From Geosiphon pyriformis (taxonomy: Eukaryota > Glomeromycota > Glomeromycetes > Archaeosporales > Geosiphonaceae), in the NCBI GenBank assembly GCA_016748015.1, contig JAAOMT010000289.1, positions 68,131 to 132,130 on the forward strand: 64,000 nt of DNA, in the 5' to 3' direction. Shown one piece after another: positions 19,467-33,060 of the stretch (position 1 is the stretch's first letter; every line of letters begins with the position of its first letter). The notes below the pieces were generated by a model. It did no database searches. It was not told the DNA's origin and saw only the letters and a list, made by a program, of their open reading frames with translations. The position numbers and the translations under genes were made by a program.

Positions 19467-21188
19467 ATGAATGCGAATATATCGCTTTCATTGAAAAATC
19501 ATAAAAAACGCGTTCATTTCATTAATGAAGATCGACAAAGGTACTATTCTAGTGTGGCCGCCACTGACAAAGGTATATATAGAAATAATCTTGGTGCAAT
19601 AATTATAATGATAATTTATCACCCACAATTCCCAAATATCGGATCAAACCGACAGACCTTCAATGACTGCTCTTACGTGCTCTCGCTTCAGCAGAGCCAT
19701 TAATCACAAATGATACAGTGCATATCGAAGGTCGTTCATATCCGGTTGATGAACTTACCAACGTTACTCCTAGCATTTTGTTAAAGACGACACGACGCTT
19801 GCACTTGCACGTATCACATCCGATCTCGATATTGCGTAATCTTATTGAACAACATTATCCCAACTTTCAGCATTTGAATACGCTTAGTCCAATTGTAAGC
19901 ACCGCTCAAAACTTTGATGATCTAGGATTTCCAGAAGATCACCCTGGACGAAAAACCACTGATAGTTATTATATAAATAAAGATACTATGTTACGAACTC
20001 ATACTTCAGCACATCAGCTTCAAGTTCTTCGATCAGGAGCCGATAAATTCTTAATTAGTGCTGATGTCTATAGAAGAGATGAGATTGATTCAAGTCATTA
20101 TCCGGTTTTTCATCAGATGGAAGGTGTTCAAGTGTTTGATATTGAAGAAGCCGAGGCTCAGGTTGCTCAAGACATTGCCAAAAATCAAGGACAAGTTTCA
20201 TCGATGTCTCAAGTACAGACTGCAGATCCTACAGTTATTACCGAAAAGAATCCGATTCAATCATGTCATCCTATAGACGCGGGAAATGCTGTAGGTCAAC
20301 ATCTGAAACATTCACTAAATGGAATTGTGCGAACCCTTTTTAAGGAGGAAAAAGAATTACGGGTCCGTTGGACCGACAGCTACTTTCCTTTTACGAGTCC
20401 CAGTTGGGAGATGGAGGTCTTTTATGAGGGAAAATGGCTTGAAATTTGTGGATGTGGTGTTATTCTACAAGAAATAATGAATAATGCTGGTAATATAGTA
20501 GTCAAGTAATATGGTTCTTTCAAAAACGAAAACCCTGGTTTTATTAATTATTAAATCATTTTCACAGGACGACCAAATCAAATTGGCTGGGCTTTCGGTC
20601 TAGGTCTAGAACGCATCGCAATGGTATTATTTGGGATTCCGGATATAAGACTTTTCTGGTCGCAAGATTCAAGATTTTTGAGTCAGTTCACCAACAATAA
20701 GATCATAAAGTTTCATCCATTTTCCAAGTATCCCTCCTGTATCAAGGATATCAGTTTCTGGCTCGGCTCTGGCGAGTTTCACGAGAATAATTTTTGCGAT
20801 CTAGTGAGAGATATCGCTGGTGATTTAATAGAAGATGTGAAATTGGTAAGTAACTTAATTTTTTCTCCAATGAAATTATTTCTATTCCTTCAACTAGAAT
20901 AGTCTAATTTGATCATTAAATATATTGGTTTGTAGGTTGATGAATTTACGCATCCAAAAAACAAAAGACGTAGTTTATCTTATCGCATGAATTATCGATC
21001 AATGGATAGGTTCGTATTTTCTTGGTCTATTTTAAACTTTGATTCCTATTATACAAATATTTTACTAATTAATAAAGCCTTCCTTTTTCATGCTTTATCA
21101 TAGAAATATTACGCACGAAGAAATTAATGAGATCCATGGACGGATTGGTGAAGAAGTCCAAAAGAAACAAGGCGTTATTCTTCGGTGA
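19467..21188 (+). CDS. FARS2: Mitochondrial phenylalanine--tRNA ligase
   Basis: Five exons: 19467-19572, 19692-20489, 20568-20845, 20936-21009 and 21104-21188. The introns are GT-AG with consistent phases, giving 446 residues (human 451). It is a monomeric class II enzyme charging mitochondrial tRNA-Phe. The first 35 residues are basic and include RQRYYSS, a likely mitochondrial presequence; ATG 19467 is chosen, but in-frame Met codons exist back to 19293. Motif 2 is [18 protein letters not shown] (about 160). The Phe pocket is in WLEICGCGV. Motif 3 is [12 protein letters not shown] (about 311-322). [13 protein letters not shown]-like and DISFW segments follow. The C-terminal FDX-ACB anticodon-binding domain ([20 protein letters not shown], then [11 protein letters not shown]) is split over exons 4-5. 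The exon 2 acceptor may be 19692 or 19695. Confidence 0.95.
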
Positions 21189-22625
21189 AGGCGTAATGCC
21201 AAGAATTGGTTGAAGATAGGTTATGACCTGGTAAACATGATTATTATTATTTTCATTTTCATTTCATCAGCATTCGAAGTATTTTTTCTGCTGCAAAAAT
21301 ATCCTTCCCACAAATCGAAATGGGATCATGAACCTACTATTATAACTTTGCAAATTAACAGAGTTGACGTTCTATGAACATATAACGTCATTTTCAACAA
21401 TAGGCATTGGAAATTGGCTTCATTAAATTCATTTTGAGAGATAGGCAAATATCTTTGTAAAAATATTCTTAACAACTCAATTTTAAAGGAGCTTTATTTC
21501 ATTAAATTCTTAAATTCTTAAAAAAACTGTCAATTTTTTTACTTTTACAATAACTGATTTAAAATATGAAAGATTTACATTTTATTTAATTTTTTGAAAT
21601 TTATTTATATGATTTAAATATTAATTTTAAAAAAACAAGTCATTTTATTTTATATATTTATAGTTAATTACAATATTATTTTTTAATTATAAGTTTTTTT
21701 AAATTTTTAAATTTCAATATTTATTTTATTTTTTAATAATGTAAAATAATATTAAATTTGTTAAAATATTTAATTTTAAAGTTTTAAAATTACATATGTT
21801 ATTATATATGTACTTTATTATAATTATTATTAAATGTAAAAAACATATAAGTTATATTTAAAAAATAATAAAATACTTTTTTCTTATTAATTTTCAAATT
21901 ACAAAAAAGTAAAAAGTTGTTAAAAAATTATCTTAAGAAAACAAACATATATTATGTTATTATTAATTACTATAAGATTATCTTTTTTTTCTCTAATGAG
22001 ATATACAATTAGATATTTTATATTATAATAATATGTTATTTATAATACATAATTATGGTATAATATAATTATCTTAACTTATTATATTGTTTTATTTATA
22101 TAAAAATAACTATGAATTTGTGTCTAATCTAATATGTCTTTTATTTTCTAATTTAGCACATCTTTTATTTCTTAATCTATTATATCTTTAATATTGTATT
22201 TTTGATTTTATTTATAATTAAACTTTTCTAATATGTAAACTTTCTTAATTATATCATAATACAACAAGTTTTATATTTATAAAACTTCCACAAATTAACA
22301 CCAGAAATTTTGCAATATATTTGAATGTTTTTTTCTGTCTTTAATAGTCATACTATAATTAATTTCTATGACTTTTTAGATCAAATAATAATATAATAAA
22401 TTATTTAATTTTAATGCAAGAATAAGTATATTAGTTTTGATTAGTGTTGTTTTTAATTTATGCTGGATTTTTATTTAATATATTACTACTATTCTCTTAT
22501 TTAATAATCTAAAAGTTAGTTCAGTAAGTTTTTTCTAACTTTTTAGCAAATATTGGATAATTTTTTTTGGTGAATATCTTTGTTATTGAATTTAGTATAT
22601 AGTATAATATTTTTATCAAAATTGC
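21189..22625. other. Very AT-rich stretch after FARS2
   Basis: The FARS2 3' region passes into about 1.4 kb of near-homopolymeric A/T sequence. No gene was recognised. From about 22300 it may already be decayed retroelement. Confidence 0.5.
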
Positions 22626-24976
22626 TGTTAGTAACCACTGCTATGCTAGTTCTCCAAGGAAAATTTTTGTTGTATTCCTATACTTTTGATTGTGTTTTTC
22701 CTTAAGACTCCTGTGGAAATACTTTTTTTATCTTATATTAATATTAGACATCTGTGTTTTTTTGCTTATAGTAAAACAATATTTTATTTTTAGTAAATTC
22801 AAAGAAGATTAAAATAAAAAATAGAATTTAACAAAATTAGTATTTATAAAATAATCTTAATCAGAGATTATTTTTCCAAAAATATAAAAAGCTTGTTCTG
22901 AATTTTTAAGTTATTGTTAATTTTGGCCAAGATATTACAAGTATTTTTTAAGTATTCTTATGTATTTAATATTTTTTTAATGTGTTTTTAATTTTGTTAA
23001 GCTTGGGCCTTATTTGTGCTTTTGTTAATATATTGAATGTTTCTACAATTATTTTTTCTCAATAAAAAGATAATAATAAGAAAAAAAATAGTGGCTCTTT
23101 GAATTATTTACAAAAAACTAGATTATAAAGAAGAATGGTTTTTAATTCCATTAATCTTAGTATCAATGAATAATACAAAGCTTGAAAGACATATTGTTCA
23201 GCTTTTTTTAAGATTATAATTCAATTTTGTTACTTTTTCTTTATTTTTGTCTAATTAATTTATTGTTTTTTATTATTCTTTCTTCTTGTTTGTTTTTTTT
23301 CTAATTAAAAAGCTATTATATATATACATATTTCGAGTTATACATAATTGTATCTATTTTAACTAATTAGTAAGTAATTATTAAGCTATTGGGTCTTCTA
23401 TTTAATTGTGATTGCTTCTTGGTTTACTTGTTTGTAATTATATTAAATTGGATACATTTGTGTATGTTTGTGTATGTTTTGTACACTATTATGTATATGT
23501 CACATTTTCTAATTTTATTTATTAATCTGTGCTATTTATACTATTATTTAATGATTGGTTAATATATTATAATATTATTATTTTTGATTTTTGTTAATTT
23601 TTATTGAGTAATATTATTTCTTCTTAAAATTAAGCTCCATCAAAATTGATGTGTATTTTTCTAATACCAATATCTAACATAAAGGTCTGTATACTTGTTT
23701 AAACTATTTGTTTTTGCAAGTTTTGAAATTTATTGTTAATAAGTCTTTCAATTCTATTAAAAATAAATATGTTCATTTTATTTATTAACAATACTTTTGA
23801 ACAATATTAAAACAGCATATAGAATCAATGTGCTGCCTTAAAATAGTGCTTAAAGTTGTTTTTTCTAGTTAGTTATTTAAACTTCTAAAGTTTTATTTTG
23901 TTGATTTTTTTGATATTTTTCTTGATATAAATTGTTTAAAGATCTAATTATATAGTTATTATGAAGTATATATAGCAAAAAAAAGCAATTAAGTTTTTTT
24001 TTTTGAATATTGTATTTCTTAAGAATTGGAATTTTTCTATAATTTTATTAATTAATATATTAGTGTTTTTTTGTTTTTTATAATAAGAGTTAAAATAATT
24101 TGTGTTTGGTTTATTTTTTTGTGTGGCTAGATTTTTTTTTATATGATATTTTAAAATTATTAAGGATAATTTCTAATAAGAAATTATTTTTTTGTAGTAG
24201 TTGAAATAAAAATTGGAAAGTATTTATAATATTTTTAGATATATTCATAATAAAAATAAATATTAAATAAATATTAAAATGAATTATTTTTATGTATCAA
24301 AATTTTAAAAAGATTTTTTTAATAGTTTAATGTTTCTAATTTTTCTAACTATTTTTAAGATTGGTTTAATTTTTTTTAAATGTTAATAGTAATAATTCAA
24401 ATGTAATTAATTAAATTAATTGTTTTTTAGATAATGTTTAATAATTATTATTGGCTCCAAGTGTTATAGAATTTGGTTAAGAGACACAATTGATATATGT
24501 ATTTCTAATTTGGGCATTAACAAATTAGATAATTGTTGTTAATAGTAGATTTTTAATCAGTTATTATAAGCAACTTTTTTCAAAATTTTATTGCCTAAAT
24601 ATAACTTATATGCTCTATTACCTAAAATATTATGGACATAAAAAAGTTTATTTTATTTGTTGTTAAATTTTTTACTTAATTTTTTATTGTTGAGACTACT
24701 CTTTAACAATGTGATATTTTATTACTTATTTTAATATTTAACAAATTGTTCAGTAAAACAAAACTTAATGTAAAATAGTAATAACACATAATTTGAAAAC
24801 CAGAAGTAATAAAAAAACTTAAAATAGTACTAACAAATAAGTAAAAAGTTATAAACAACATAATTCCAAATAGTAATAAAAAATATGAAAAGACATACTT
24901 GAAATTTTGATAACAAGTATTTGGAGCATAGAAAAAAGAAAAAAAAGGAAGAAATGTAAAGAAAAAAACTAACTAC

Positions 24977-25675
24977 TGTTATAGGTAATTATTTAAAATG
25001 TTGGAACAAATAACAAACCTGTAACTTAGTGCTTAATAGCTAGTAATATTGATAATTTCTGAAGGTTTTGGAGTCTGAAAGTTTTGGTTAAGTCTTTTGT
25101 ATAATGAACAGAGATTTAATTAATAATTTTTTCTATGATTTTTTTTTTAACATAATGGTCAGCTATGTCTTTCTGATAAGCTATCTTTAAATTTCTACTC
25201 TTATTCTCAGGTTTTTTACCAAGCTATTTTTAACATCAAATACTCAGTGCTTAATCTTTTTAATTAATTAGTAAACAGCAAATAAATAAATAAAAAAATA
25301 AAAAAAAACAAAAATAAAAAAAAAACAAGATATTAGTATTCTGTTAATAGCCATAATTAAAAGTTATTATTTTAAATTAATATAAACTCTATTGAATTTT
25401 CTTGAAATTATTTTTTTTGTTTTTAATACTTTTACTATATATATATAATTTATGTTATATAAGATCTCATATTTTTTTAAGCAATATGCCTTATTTTTTT
25501 TAACAATGTGTTCATTGTTAAACAGTATACTATAATTTATTAACAATATGCTCATTATTAAGCAATATGTCATAATTTTCTAATATTGTGCTTACTTGCT
25601 AAGTTTTATTCTCCTATTGGTCTATTTTTTTATTTGTTTTTTTTATTTTTTATTTGTACTTTTTTATAAATAATA
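24977..25675 (-). repeat. Solo LTR inside element H
   Basis: 699 bp, starting TGTTATAGGTAA and ending AATAATA. It is distantly homologous to the A/B/E LTRs: TTTCTGAAGGTTTT, TGATAAGCTATC, CTGTTAATAGCCATAAT and a TATATATATA box follow in the same order. The flanks are CTAC (24973-24976) and CTGC (25676-25679), a 4-bp duplication with one transition. No internal region remains, as expected after LTR-LTR recombination. Confidence 0.7.
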
Positions 25676-25679
25676 CTGC

Positions 25680-26339
25680 TCACTATAAATTTATTATGAA
25701 AAATTGGCTTAGTATTTAACTAATATTTTTTTGAGCTGAAAAAAAGACTGTATATATAATTAAATTATATTAGATTTATATACTATATTAAGACTATTTA
25801 AGATACATTAATTATTTATATATTTTAATTTAATCAATTTATAATAAACTTATTTGGTATATTATTTTTTCAAGAACTAGTAATTTTTAGATAATCAGAT
25901 TTAGATGGCTGGATTTAGAACATTAATTGTAAATCAATAATATCAATTGTAATTATAATCAACATAATCAAAAATAGATCAATTAATTATATTTCTTGGT
26001 AATCATTTTTTAATTATTAATTGCAGATCTAAAATGTTAGATTGTTTTAATAAGAATATATAAGAATCTTGGAGCATAACAAAATCTATTGTTATTAGAT
26101 TACATATGTTAATTGTTTATTTTTATTGGTTTTTTTAGTTTGCTAAGATTTTTTTGTATTTAACTTGGTTAAATTATTAGATTATGCTATATTTTATTGT
26201 TGTAATTGAATTAATTACTGATTATTTATTTTTAGATTGTTAACTGATTTTGTTAATTAAGTGCAATTATATAAACCTTTTTTACATAATTTTAATACTA
26301 ATTTCTATTATATATGTTGTAATTTTTACATTTTTTAAT
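25680..26339. other. Unassigned AT-rich segment within element H
   Basis: It occupies the place where the integrase core of H should be, but I cannot align it to integrase. It may be too decayed or a further insertion. No gene was recognised. Confidence 0.4.
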
Positions 26340-26640
26340 GTAAAAATCTTCTAATAATAATAATAACTGCAATATATTAGTTCTTTTTAGTAGTAATAGT
26401 TAATGGTCTTATTAAATTAATTTCTACTTTGTCAAATAGTCCTCTTATTTTAATAGATTATAATAATTTGGTTGCATTTAAATTTTTTTTTTTGACATAT
26501 ATTACAATTGCAAACATATTAAATAATATTAATATGTATTTTTGGCTAGTAGTATTAATTAGTTGTTTACTAAATTGTGGCTTTTTTTGCAAAGTGTTCT
26601 GTATTTGGATCTGAGTATATATTGTAGAAAATAATTTTTT
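26340..26640 (-). pseudogene. Integrase zinc domain and core start of element H (broken)
   Basis: It aligns with the minus-strand integrase of element C around 40160-40440. At the first catalytic position it reads DKVEINLIR, with Asn in place of Asp. There are many stops. Confidence 0.65.
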
Positions 26641-27334
26641 TTTAGTTTTAGTAATTACTTGGAATAAATTATGTTGGTGGTATTAGTATAGTCTATTGTT
26701 TTCAATTAAGTAATATTTAACTTGTTTTTGAATTTTTGTTTGTTTTTTTAATAATAATTTTGTTGGTAATTGGAGAATTATAAGATAATATATCAGGTAT
26801 TAATGTGTTTTGGTGTTTATTTTGATCATGTAGCAAGTAATTTTTGATGGTTATATATGTTTTATTTAAGATAAACAGTTTGTATTTGTGTTCTTGGTTC
26901 TTTTTTTGTAAATAATGTTATATATATAAAATTGTAAAATAGTAACTCATTTGGCATAATATCTTTTTAAAAGATTTTTGTTTATCAATCAAATAAGTCT
27001 TTTGTAATCTGTAATAATATTGAATAAGTTATGTAGCAAATATTGTTTGAAATATTTTATGGTCTATACAATTACAAAACATTCTATTTTATAAGCTACA
27101 TAATTTTTTTTGACTTTTGCTAACATATATAACTATGTATTTTTTTTATCTTATTGTGATAATACAGCACTTAGATTTGTTTTAAAGACATTAATTGTAA
27201 ATACAAATTTTTTAGTAAAGTTAAATATACTAAGATAAAAGTTTTAGTAAGTCTTTGCTTTAGGTAGTTAATACTTATTCTTGTTTTTTACTTCATTTTT
27301 GTGTTATATTTTTGGCTAATAATTAATTTAGCAA

Positions 27335-28260
27335 TTAAGCCACTGTTAAGAAGTCTTTAATAAATCTTTGATAATATAAAGTGAATTTTAAAAATTCATG
27401 AAATTCAGTTAGATTCTGAAAGCAAAGAAAATTTTTGACTTTCTCAATTTTTATAGAGTTGGGTTTTATTCTTTTTTTTTTAATAATATGCTTTAAAAAG
27501 ACAAGTTGTAATTTTCTAAAGAAGTATTTTTTGGGATTAAGTTTTAGTTTAATAGTCTGAAGTTTTTCAAAAACTTGTTGTAAATATTTAAGATGCTTCT
27601 CAAATATTGGCAAAAACACATTTGTGTTGTTTAAATAGACTACTACAGATTTTCACAAAATTTTAATATAGACAATATTCATTAGCCATTAAAATATCAC
27701 AGAAATATTGGTTAATCTAAATAGCATTATATTAAATTTATAATTATTATTTTGAATTGTAAACATAGTTTTTTCTTAGTTGTTAGAGTTTATAATTACT
27801 TGTTAATATTTACTAGCAAAATCTAAGGTTGAAAACCATTTGAATTTTTCTAGAATATTCAAAATTTTATTAATTCATAATAAAAGATAAACATTTTTTT
27901 TAGTAACATTATTGAGTTCTTTATAGTCAATACAAAATTGGATTGTTCTATTTTTTTTTTGTACTAAGATGACAAATAAAGACCAAAAACTTATAAAAGA
28001 TTATATAAGCCCATTTTTTAACATTCAATTGACTTTTTTTTTTGTAAAATTATGTTCAGATGATAGTACTTAATAAATATATTGCTTAATAGATAATATA
28101 TTTTTTGTATAAATCTGATAATAAACCAAATTGGTTTGTCCAAACTTATTTTTTTTGGCAAAAATGTTTAAATATTTTAAGATAAATACTTTTAATTGTC
28201 TTTGTTGTAAAGAGTTTAATGATCTAAAATTAAGCTTAATTAATTCTTTACTAATCATTT
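27335..28260 (-). pseudogene. Reverse transcriptase of element H (broken)
   Basis: The open piece at 27335-27619 carries the RT thumb and connection (HLKYLQQVFEKLQ, LKLNPKKYFF, KIEKVKNFL, FTLYYQRFIKDF). Just upstream the active-site box reads VVVYLNNTNVF. The open piece at 28070-28258 corresponds to the segment entering RT (QRQLKVFILKYLNIFAKKN). Both catalytic Asp residues are Asn. Confidence 0.75.
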
Positions 28261-28799
28261 AATAGCATTTAGTATTTGGTCTTAATAGGTTTAGTTTAGT
28301 TTTATAATATAATACCAACTGGAGAAAATCAAAAATTTCCTAAAATTCATGTTAATTAATAATGTTTATGTTCAGATATCTTAAAATTATATTTTTAGAT
28401 AAGTATATAGTTTTTTTAAATAAGTTATAAATAGATATTTTTATTTGCAAATAGCTATAATATAATATATACAGATTAATAAAACCAATTAGAAATTGTT
28501 TACAAAAAAAAATATGCAGTTTGAATAAAAAATTTGTTGTCTTTTTATATGTATTAAATAAGTATATTCTAAATGATAAGATTGTAATTATTTTATTGAT
28601 TCAAATTATGTCTAAGTTTTTCTGTATTGTTTATATGTAGTCAACAAATAGTGTAATTGTTTTCATAAAACCAAAATCTTGGGTTTTATGTTTAGTCTCT
28701 TTTAGTTTTTTTAGATCTTAGTGATAATTAATCTGGTAATTCAAAGTAAAGATAAAAAAATTACTTGTGTAATTCTTTTTTTTAATTTAATTACATATA

Positions 28800-29060
28800 A
28801 TTGATTTAATTTGTTGTGTAATAAAACTATAAAATTTTTTGTGTATTTGAAGTTTATAATTTCTCCTTTAATATTAATTTTTTTCTAACTAAATTAGATT
28901 GAGAGACTATTTGTATTATGGTTTCAATTGGTATTTTAAACATTATTTTTAGGTCAATTCTGGTAACAACAAATGGTTTCAACATTAGTGTTTGATTTTT
29001 GGAATATTAGAAATCAAATTCAATATTAGTTAAATGTGTCTATTCTGAAAAAATTCTTTA
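28800..29060 (-). pseudogene. dUTPase remnant of element H
   Basis: The nucleotide sequence near 28855-28970 matches, mostly through transitions, the dUTPase motif 2-3 segment of element E (34570-34680). It is too decayed to read as protein. Confidence 0.5.
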
Positions 29061-29343
29061 ATTGCTGTTAATAAAGCATTTAATGTTTAATTTTTGTTAA
29101 AAATTAATAAAAATATGCAAGTTATTTAATAGCATGTCTAGTGTTTGTAAGATTATATCTTTTGCTTTATGGTTTGAATAATTTTCAAATTAAGCTGTTT
29201 TTTTAAATAATTTAAACTGGAGTTAATAATTAAAATATCATTGTAATTAACAAAAGATTAAGCAGTTCTTATACAAATAAGTATTTATCTGTACAAGATA
29301 TTGTTTCTGTTCTTTTTGTATTGGACAAAGTTCTTAATAATAA

Positions 29344-30348
29344 TATTACAAATTAACTTAATGGGGTATGGTAGTAACATTTGGTGCTCTAATTTAGTAT
29401 TCTAAGATTATATGTTTTCCACAGGATTAATGTTTATTAGTCTCTGAAGGTTTTTTCTGGATAAGAATTTACCTGTTGAGTTCTTTGGTTATAAGGCACA
29501 AAGTTTGTCTTTCATCAATTATAATGTTTTCCATAAATATGAGCTTTCTTTTTCACGTTAATGAGTGCAGTCATTAGGGTTCAGTGTTGTCTTGTCATCC
29601 TTTTGGTAAGCTACCAAGATAACATTAATATTCAAAACTTAGGGGGAGCTTCTTTTTTTTACCAGGTTATTACAAAGTCTATTTCAAGACAGTCAATTTT
29701 TCTATGTTGCTGCTCCAAACAAAAAAAAAAAAAAAAAAAAAAAAAGAATTAGTTTCTATCAATTGCTGTGATCAAGAGTGATTGGTCCAAATCATTAAAA
29801 ATTCAAGGCATTTATGCTAATGGCATCTGTCTTGGAACAAAGATAGGAAATACTGATTTTAATTTCAATTAAAATCCATAAGGTTGGAAAACATGAATTG
29901 GTAAATTGGATTTTGTGTTTTTGATAATTATTGTATTTCGAACTATGAATATATAATAAGTAGAATACAAAGTAAAATTAATTTCTAATTAACTGTCTAA
30001 CTAACTGTCTTTTCAACTTCTATAACTATTTGCTTTTATATATTCTTTTGGTTTTACAGGATTGTTTTCAATTGCTTTACTATTGCTAGCTATTGTTTTG
30101 TTATTGTTAGCTATTGCTCGTTATTGCTAGCTATTGCTTGTTATTGCTATTTATTGCTTATTATTGGTGACTATTGCTCGTTATTGCTATCTATTGCTTG
30201 TTATTGCTAGCTATTGCTCATTATTATTAGCTACTGTTTGTTATTATTTGCATTTGTTTTATGTTATTTCGAGTTGTACTGCATTTTTTTTGTCACATTT
30301 TTTTGTCACATTTTTTCATAGCTTTTTGGTTTTTCTACTTAAGTAACA
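29344..30348 (-). repeat. 3' LTR of element E
   Basis: About 1005 bp, homologous to the A and B LTRs. The terminal TGTTATGGG is eroded to TATTACAAA, and the far end AAGTAACA is kept. It has a poly-A tract (29719-29744), a minus-strand TATA box TATAAAAG (30033-30040) and the 10-bp repeat (about 30075-30245). Confidence 0.85.
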
Positions 30349-31110
30349 TTATTTTTTTCTTTTAGAATTGAGCTTCTGCAAAATCGTATGTATCTGTTCC
30401 TATGTCTTTATTTGTGTAATGTTTGATGGTTGCATTGAGTATTGTTTTTTGTAGGTCTTTGAACTGTCGATTGGTAATTCATCCTATGTTGTTAACTGTT
30501 ATTGTCTTTATAGATCTATACAACAGTATGTTTGGACAGTGTTGGAAAGTGGTGTATAGTTGGTATGCTGCTTTGTAATATAGGTTTAGGTTCTTCTTCC
30601 TATGAATTTTTCTACTTGTTGTATTGCTTCTTTGTTGAAAGTTTTCTGGCTGAAGTCTCTATATAGTGTTTTTAAGTTTAATTGTTCACTTACTTTGTAG
30701 AACCAATAAGTTGGAGGAAGTTTTTCTTTTTATTCCTTTGTATTGTCTGGTGTCCATTCTCCTGTTTTAGAGAGATTGATCTCATAAGCTAAAGCTTCTT
30801 TGATTTCTTCCAGCTCAGGAACCAAGTATCTTCTTTTATAAACTTTTTCTTGTTCCTTCATGCTTTCTTTAAGCCCTGTTCAAGACAATTTAATTCTTTT
30901 TTGTAAAATTCTTTTCTCAGGTAGGGTGTAGGAATAGGAACAATTAGTTTTAATTAAACTCACACCTATTCCTTTCTTGTTCCTATCTTTATAGCATATT
31001 TTTTTTCTATTAATTGTCACTTCTATTTGAGCAGAAAATTGTTGAATTGCATCAAATAATTGTTTTGAGAGTTGTAAAATTTGATCTGACAAGTCTATGT
31101 TGAAAGTTTT
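30349..31110 (-). pseudogene. env-position ORF of element E
   Basis: It lies between integrase and the 3' LTR. The open part at 30880-31092 reads SDQILQLSKQLFDAIQQF, then EVTINRKKICYKD. A later part, in other frames, matches the B copy (EAIQQVEKF...). It shows no similarity to known domains and no hydrophobic membrane span. It is broken by frameshifts. Confidence 0.65.
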
Positions 31111-31189
31111 ATTGTTTCTTGCTGTTTTTCAGATGCTATATATATTTGAATTCCCTAATTTAATTTGCTACATGTTGTCTATGTTTCAA

Positions 31190-32640
31190 TGATAATAATT
31201 GGTTCCAGATTTCATGGTATATCTTCTAGTCTGATTAATGAAATTTGTGTTCCTAGCTAAGGTACTGATAATAATAATTCCTGTTTTGCATGATAAATTT
31301 TTAACCAATTTCTATGTGCTACTTTCTTTAAAATTCTGTTTTCCAATTATAATTTGTAAGCTCTATTTTCTAAAGCTTTGTGTATGTAGAATAAATTGTC
31401 CTACTTTGGGTCAAACTTTCCACTCTATTGTTTTTCTACTTTTGTACAATGTAATAGTACTTGGTCTCCAATCTTAAATTCCATTGGTTGTTTGAATAGA
31501 CAATTGTTATGTTTTTCTTTTTGTTGTTCTTGAGCATTACTAATATTGTCAGCTGCTATTCTACGATTGTTTTCTAATGTTTCCATTAGCTGGTATGTTC
31601 TTTGGTATAAGGTATCTTCAAAATTTTCTTTGTTGATAGTTTTTGTTGGGTAAGACACTATTTTTTATTCAATAAGTAACATTGCTTTTCTTCTATAGAC
31701 TAATTCGAATGGTGTAAACTGTGTTATATTTTGCTTTAATGTTTGATATGCAAAGAGTACTGAAGGTATGAATAAGTCCCATTCTTGTTCGTTTTTGTAA
31801 CTTATTTTTGCTAATGCTTTACATAATGTCCTGTTAAACTATTTCACCAGTCTATTTGTTTATAGGTAATATGGTGATAATAGAGGTCATTTTATACCAA
31901 AACATTGACTCAATTTAGTTAATATAGTATTGACAAAATGTGTTTCTTGGTCTGATAACAGTTCTTTCAGGCATCTATGTCTACATATGAGATTTTGGTG
32001 TACAAATTCAGCTACTGTTTTGGTGTCAGTTACTTGGATTGCTCTGGCTTCTGGTTATTTTGTCAAATAGTCTATGGCTACAGCAATATAATAATTTCTT
32101 TTGAATGTTATGAAAAGAAGACCAACCAAATTGATTCTGATTCTATCAAATGGATTTCCAACTAGAATGGATTAAAGTGGTTCTGTTATTCTGGCTCCTT
32201 CTCTTTATTGACATGAGTCATAATTGAGAACATATTCAAAAATATTCTTATATATTATAGGCCAATAGTATAAATTTGTTGTTTTTTCAGAGTTATGTCT
32301 TTGTTGAAATGTCCTGTAGTTGGGTCAAAATACATACTATATAATATAGCTTTTTTTTCACTGTTCTTGATCAATTGTTATGGAGTGGTGTGGTTTTGTT
32401 GTTCTTAACAATAGAATTGACCATTTTGAATAAAGTAATTTTGCACTTGTTTTTGTATAGTATTTTGTTCTTGTTGAGATAATATCTCCTTGAAACATAG
32501 TGTTAATAGATACTGATGTAATTGCTGATAAATAAGTGTGTTCATGAGTCCAAGATTAGGTTTGTGGCATCTTCGACAAACTGTTGGCATTGGTATTCTT
32601 GGATTCTTCTTTGTAATAGACTTTGAGTGAGAATTGTTGT
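31190..32640 (-). pseudogene. Integrase of element E (broken)
   Basis: The N-terminal linker at 32405-32590 carries CRRCHKPN and YQQLHQYLLTLCFKE. The core start near 32135 reads DRIRINLVG, with Asn for the first catalytic Asp. LSDQETHF with the second Asp occurs near 31955. The C-terminal open part at 31425-31658 has the TYQLMETLENNRRIAADN helix and MEFKIGDQVLLH. Stops occur between the blocks. Confidence 0.78.
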
Positions 32641-33060
32641 AGATAAGTACTCTATTTTACATATTTTTTTTCCAGCTGTGGGTTATTGAGTAGCCAGATT
32701 AATCTTTTATGATTAGTATATAGGTCAAATGGTTGGCTCAGATAATGTTTCCAGATTTGTACTGCCCAATAAATGGCAAGACATTCCAAGTCTGTTGCAC
32801 TATATATCTTTTATGCTGGACTTGTACTACAGTTAGTATATGCAATTGGATGTTCCTTTTTGTCTGGTCCAATCTGAGATAAGATGGTTCCTAGTGCATT
32901 TTTTGAGACATCTATAGCAACAATAAAATGTTTGGTAAAATCTGAGTAGATCAATACTGGAGAGATAAATAACCACTGTTTGAGATAGTCAAATGCTTTT
33001 TGTTGTTTCTCCTTCCATCAGTATAGTATATGCTTAGATAGCAAATGATGAAGTGGTTTT
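32641..33060 (-). pseudogene. RNase H of element E (broken)
   Basis: Nucleotide-level match to the RNase H of element B (45799-46110), between RT and integrase, with stops in all frames. Confidence 0.6.

Larger units (their letters stand above)
22626..29343 (-). mobile_element. Element H: ancient Ty3/gypsy relic, C-family-like
   Basis: Minus strand, extremely decayed. Low to high coordinates give: an LTR end at about 23613 (GAGTAATA then the same CTTCTT...AAGCTCC as after LTR C); env-position ORF remnant (23614-24400); integrase C-terminal part (about 24420-24770); a solo LTR (24977-25675); an unassigned AT-rich piece; integrase zinc/core start (26340-26640); RNase H (about 26900-27260); RT (27335-28260); dUTPase traces (about 28800-29060). 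The right end is cut by insertion of E at 29344. The left LTR start near 22626 (TGTTAGTAACC) is a guess based on the 990-bp length of LTR C. Confidence 0.7.
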
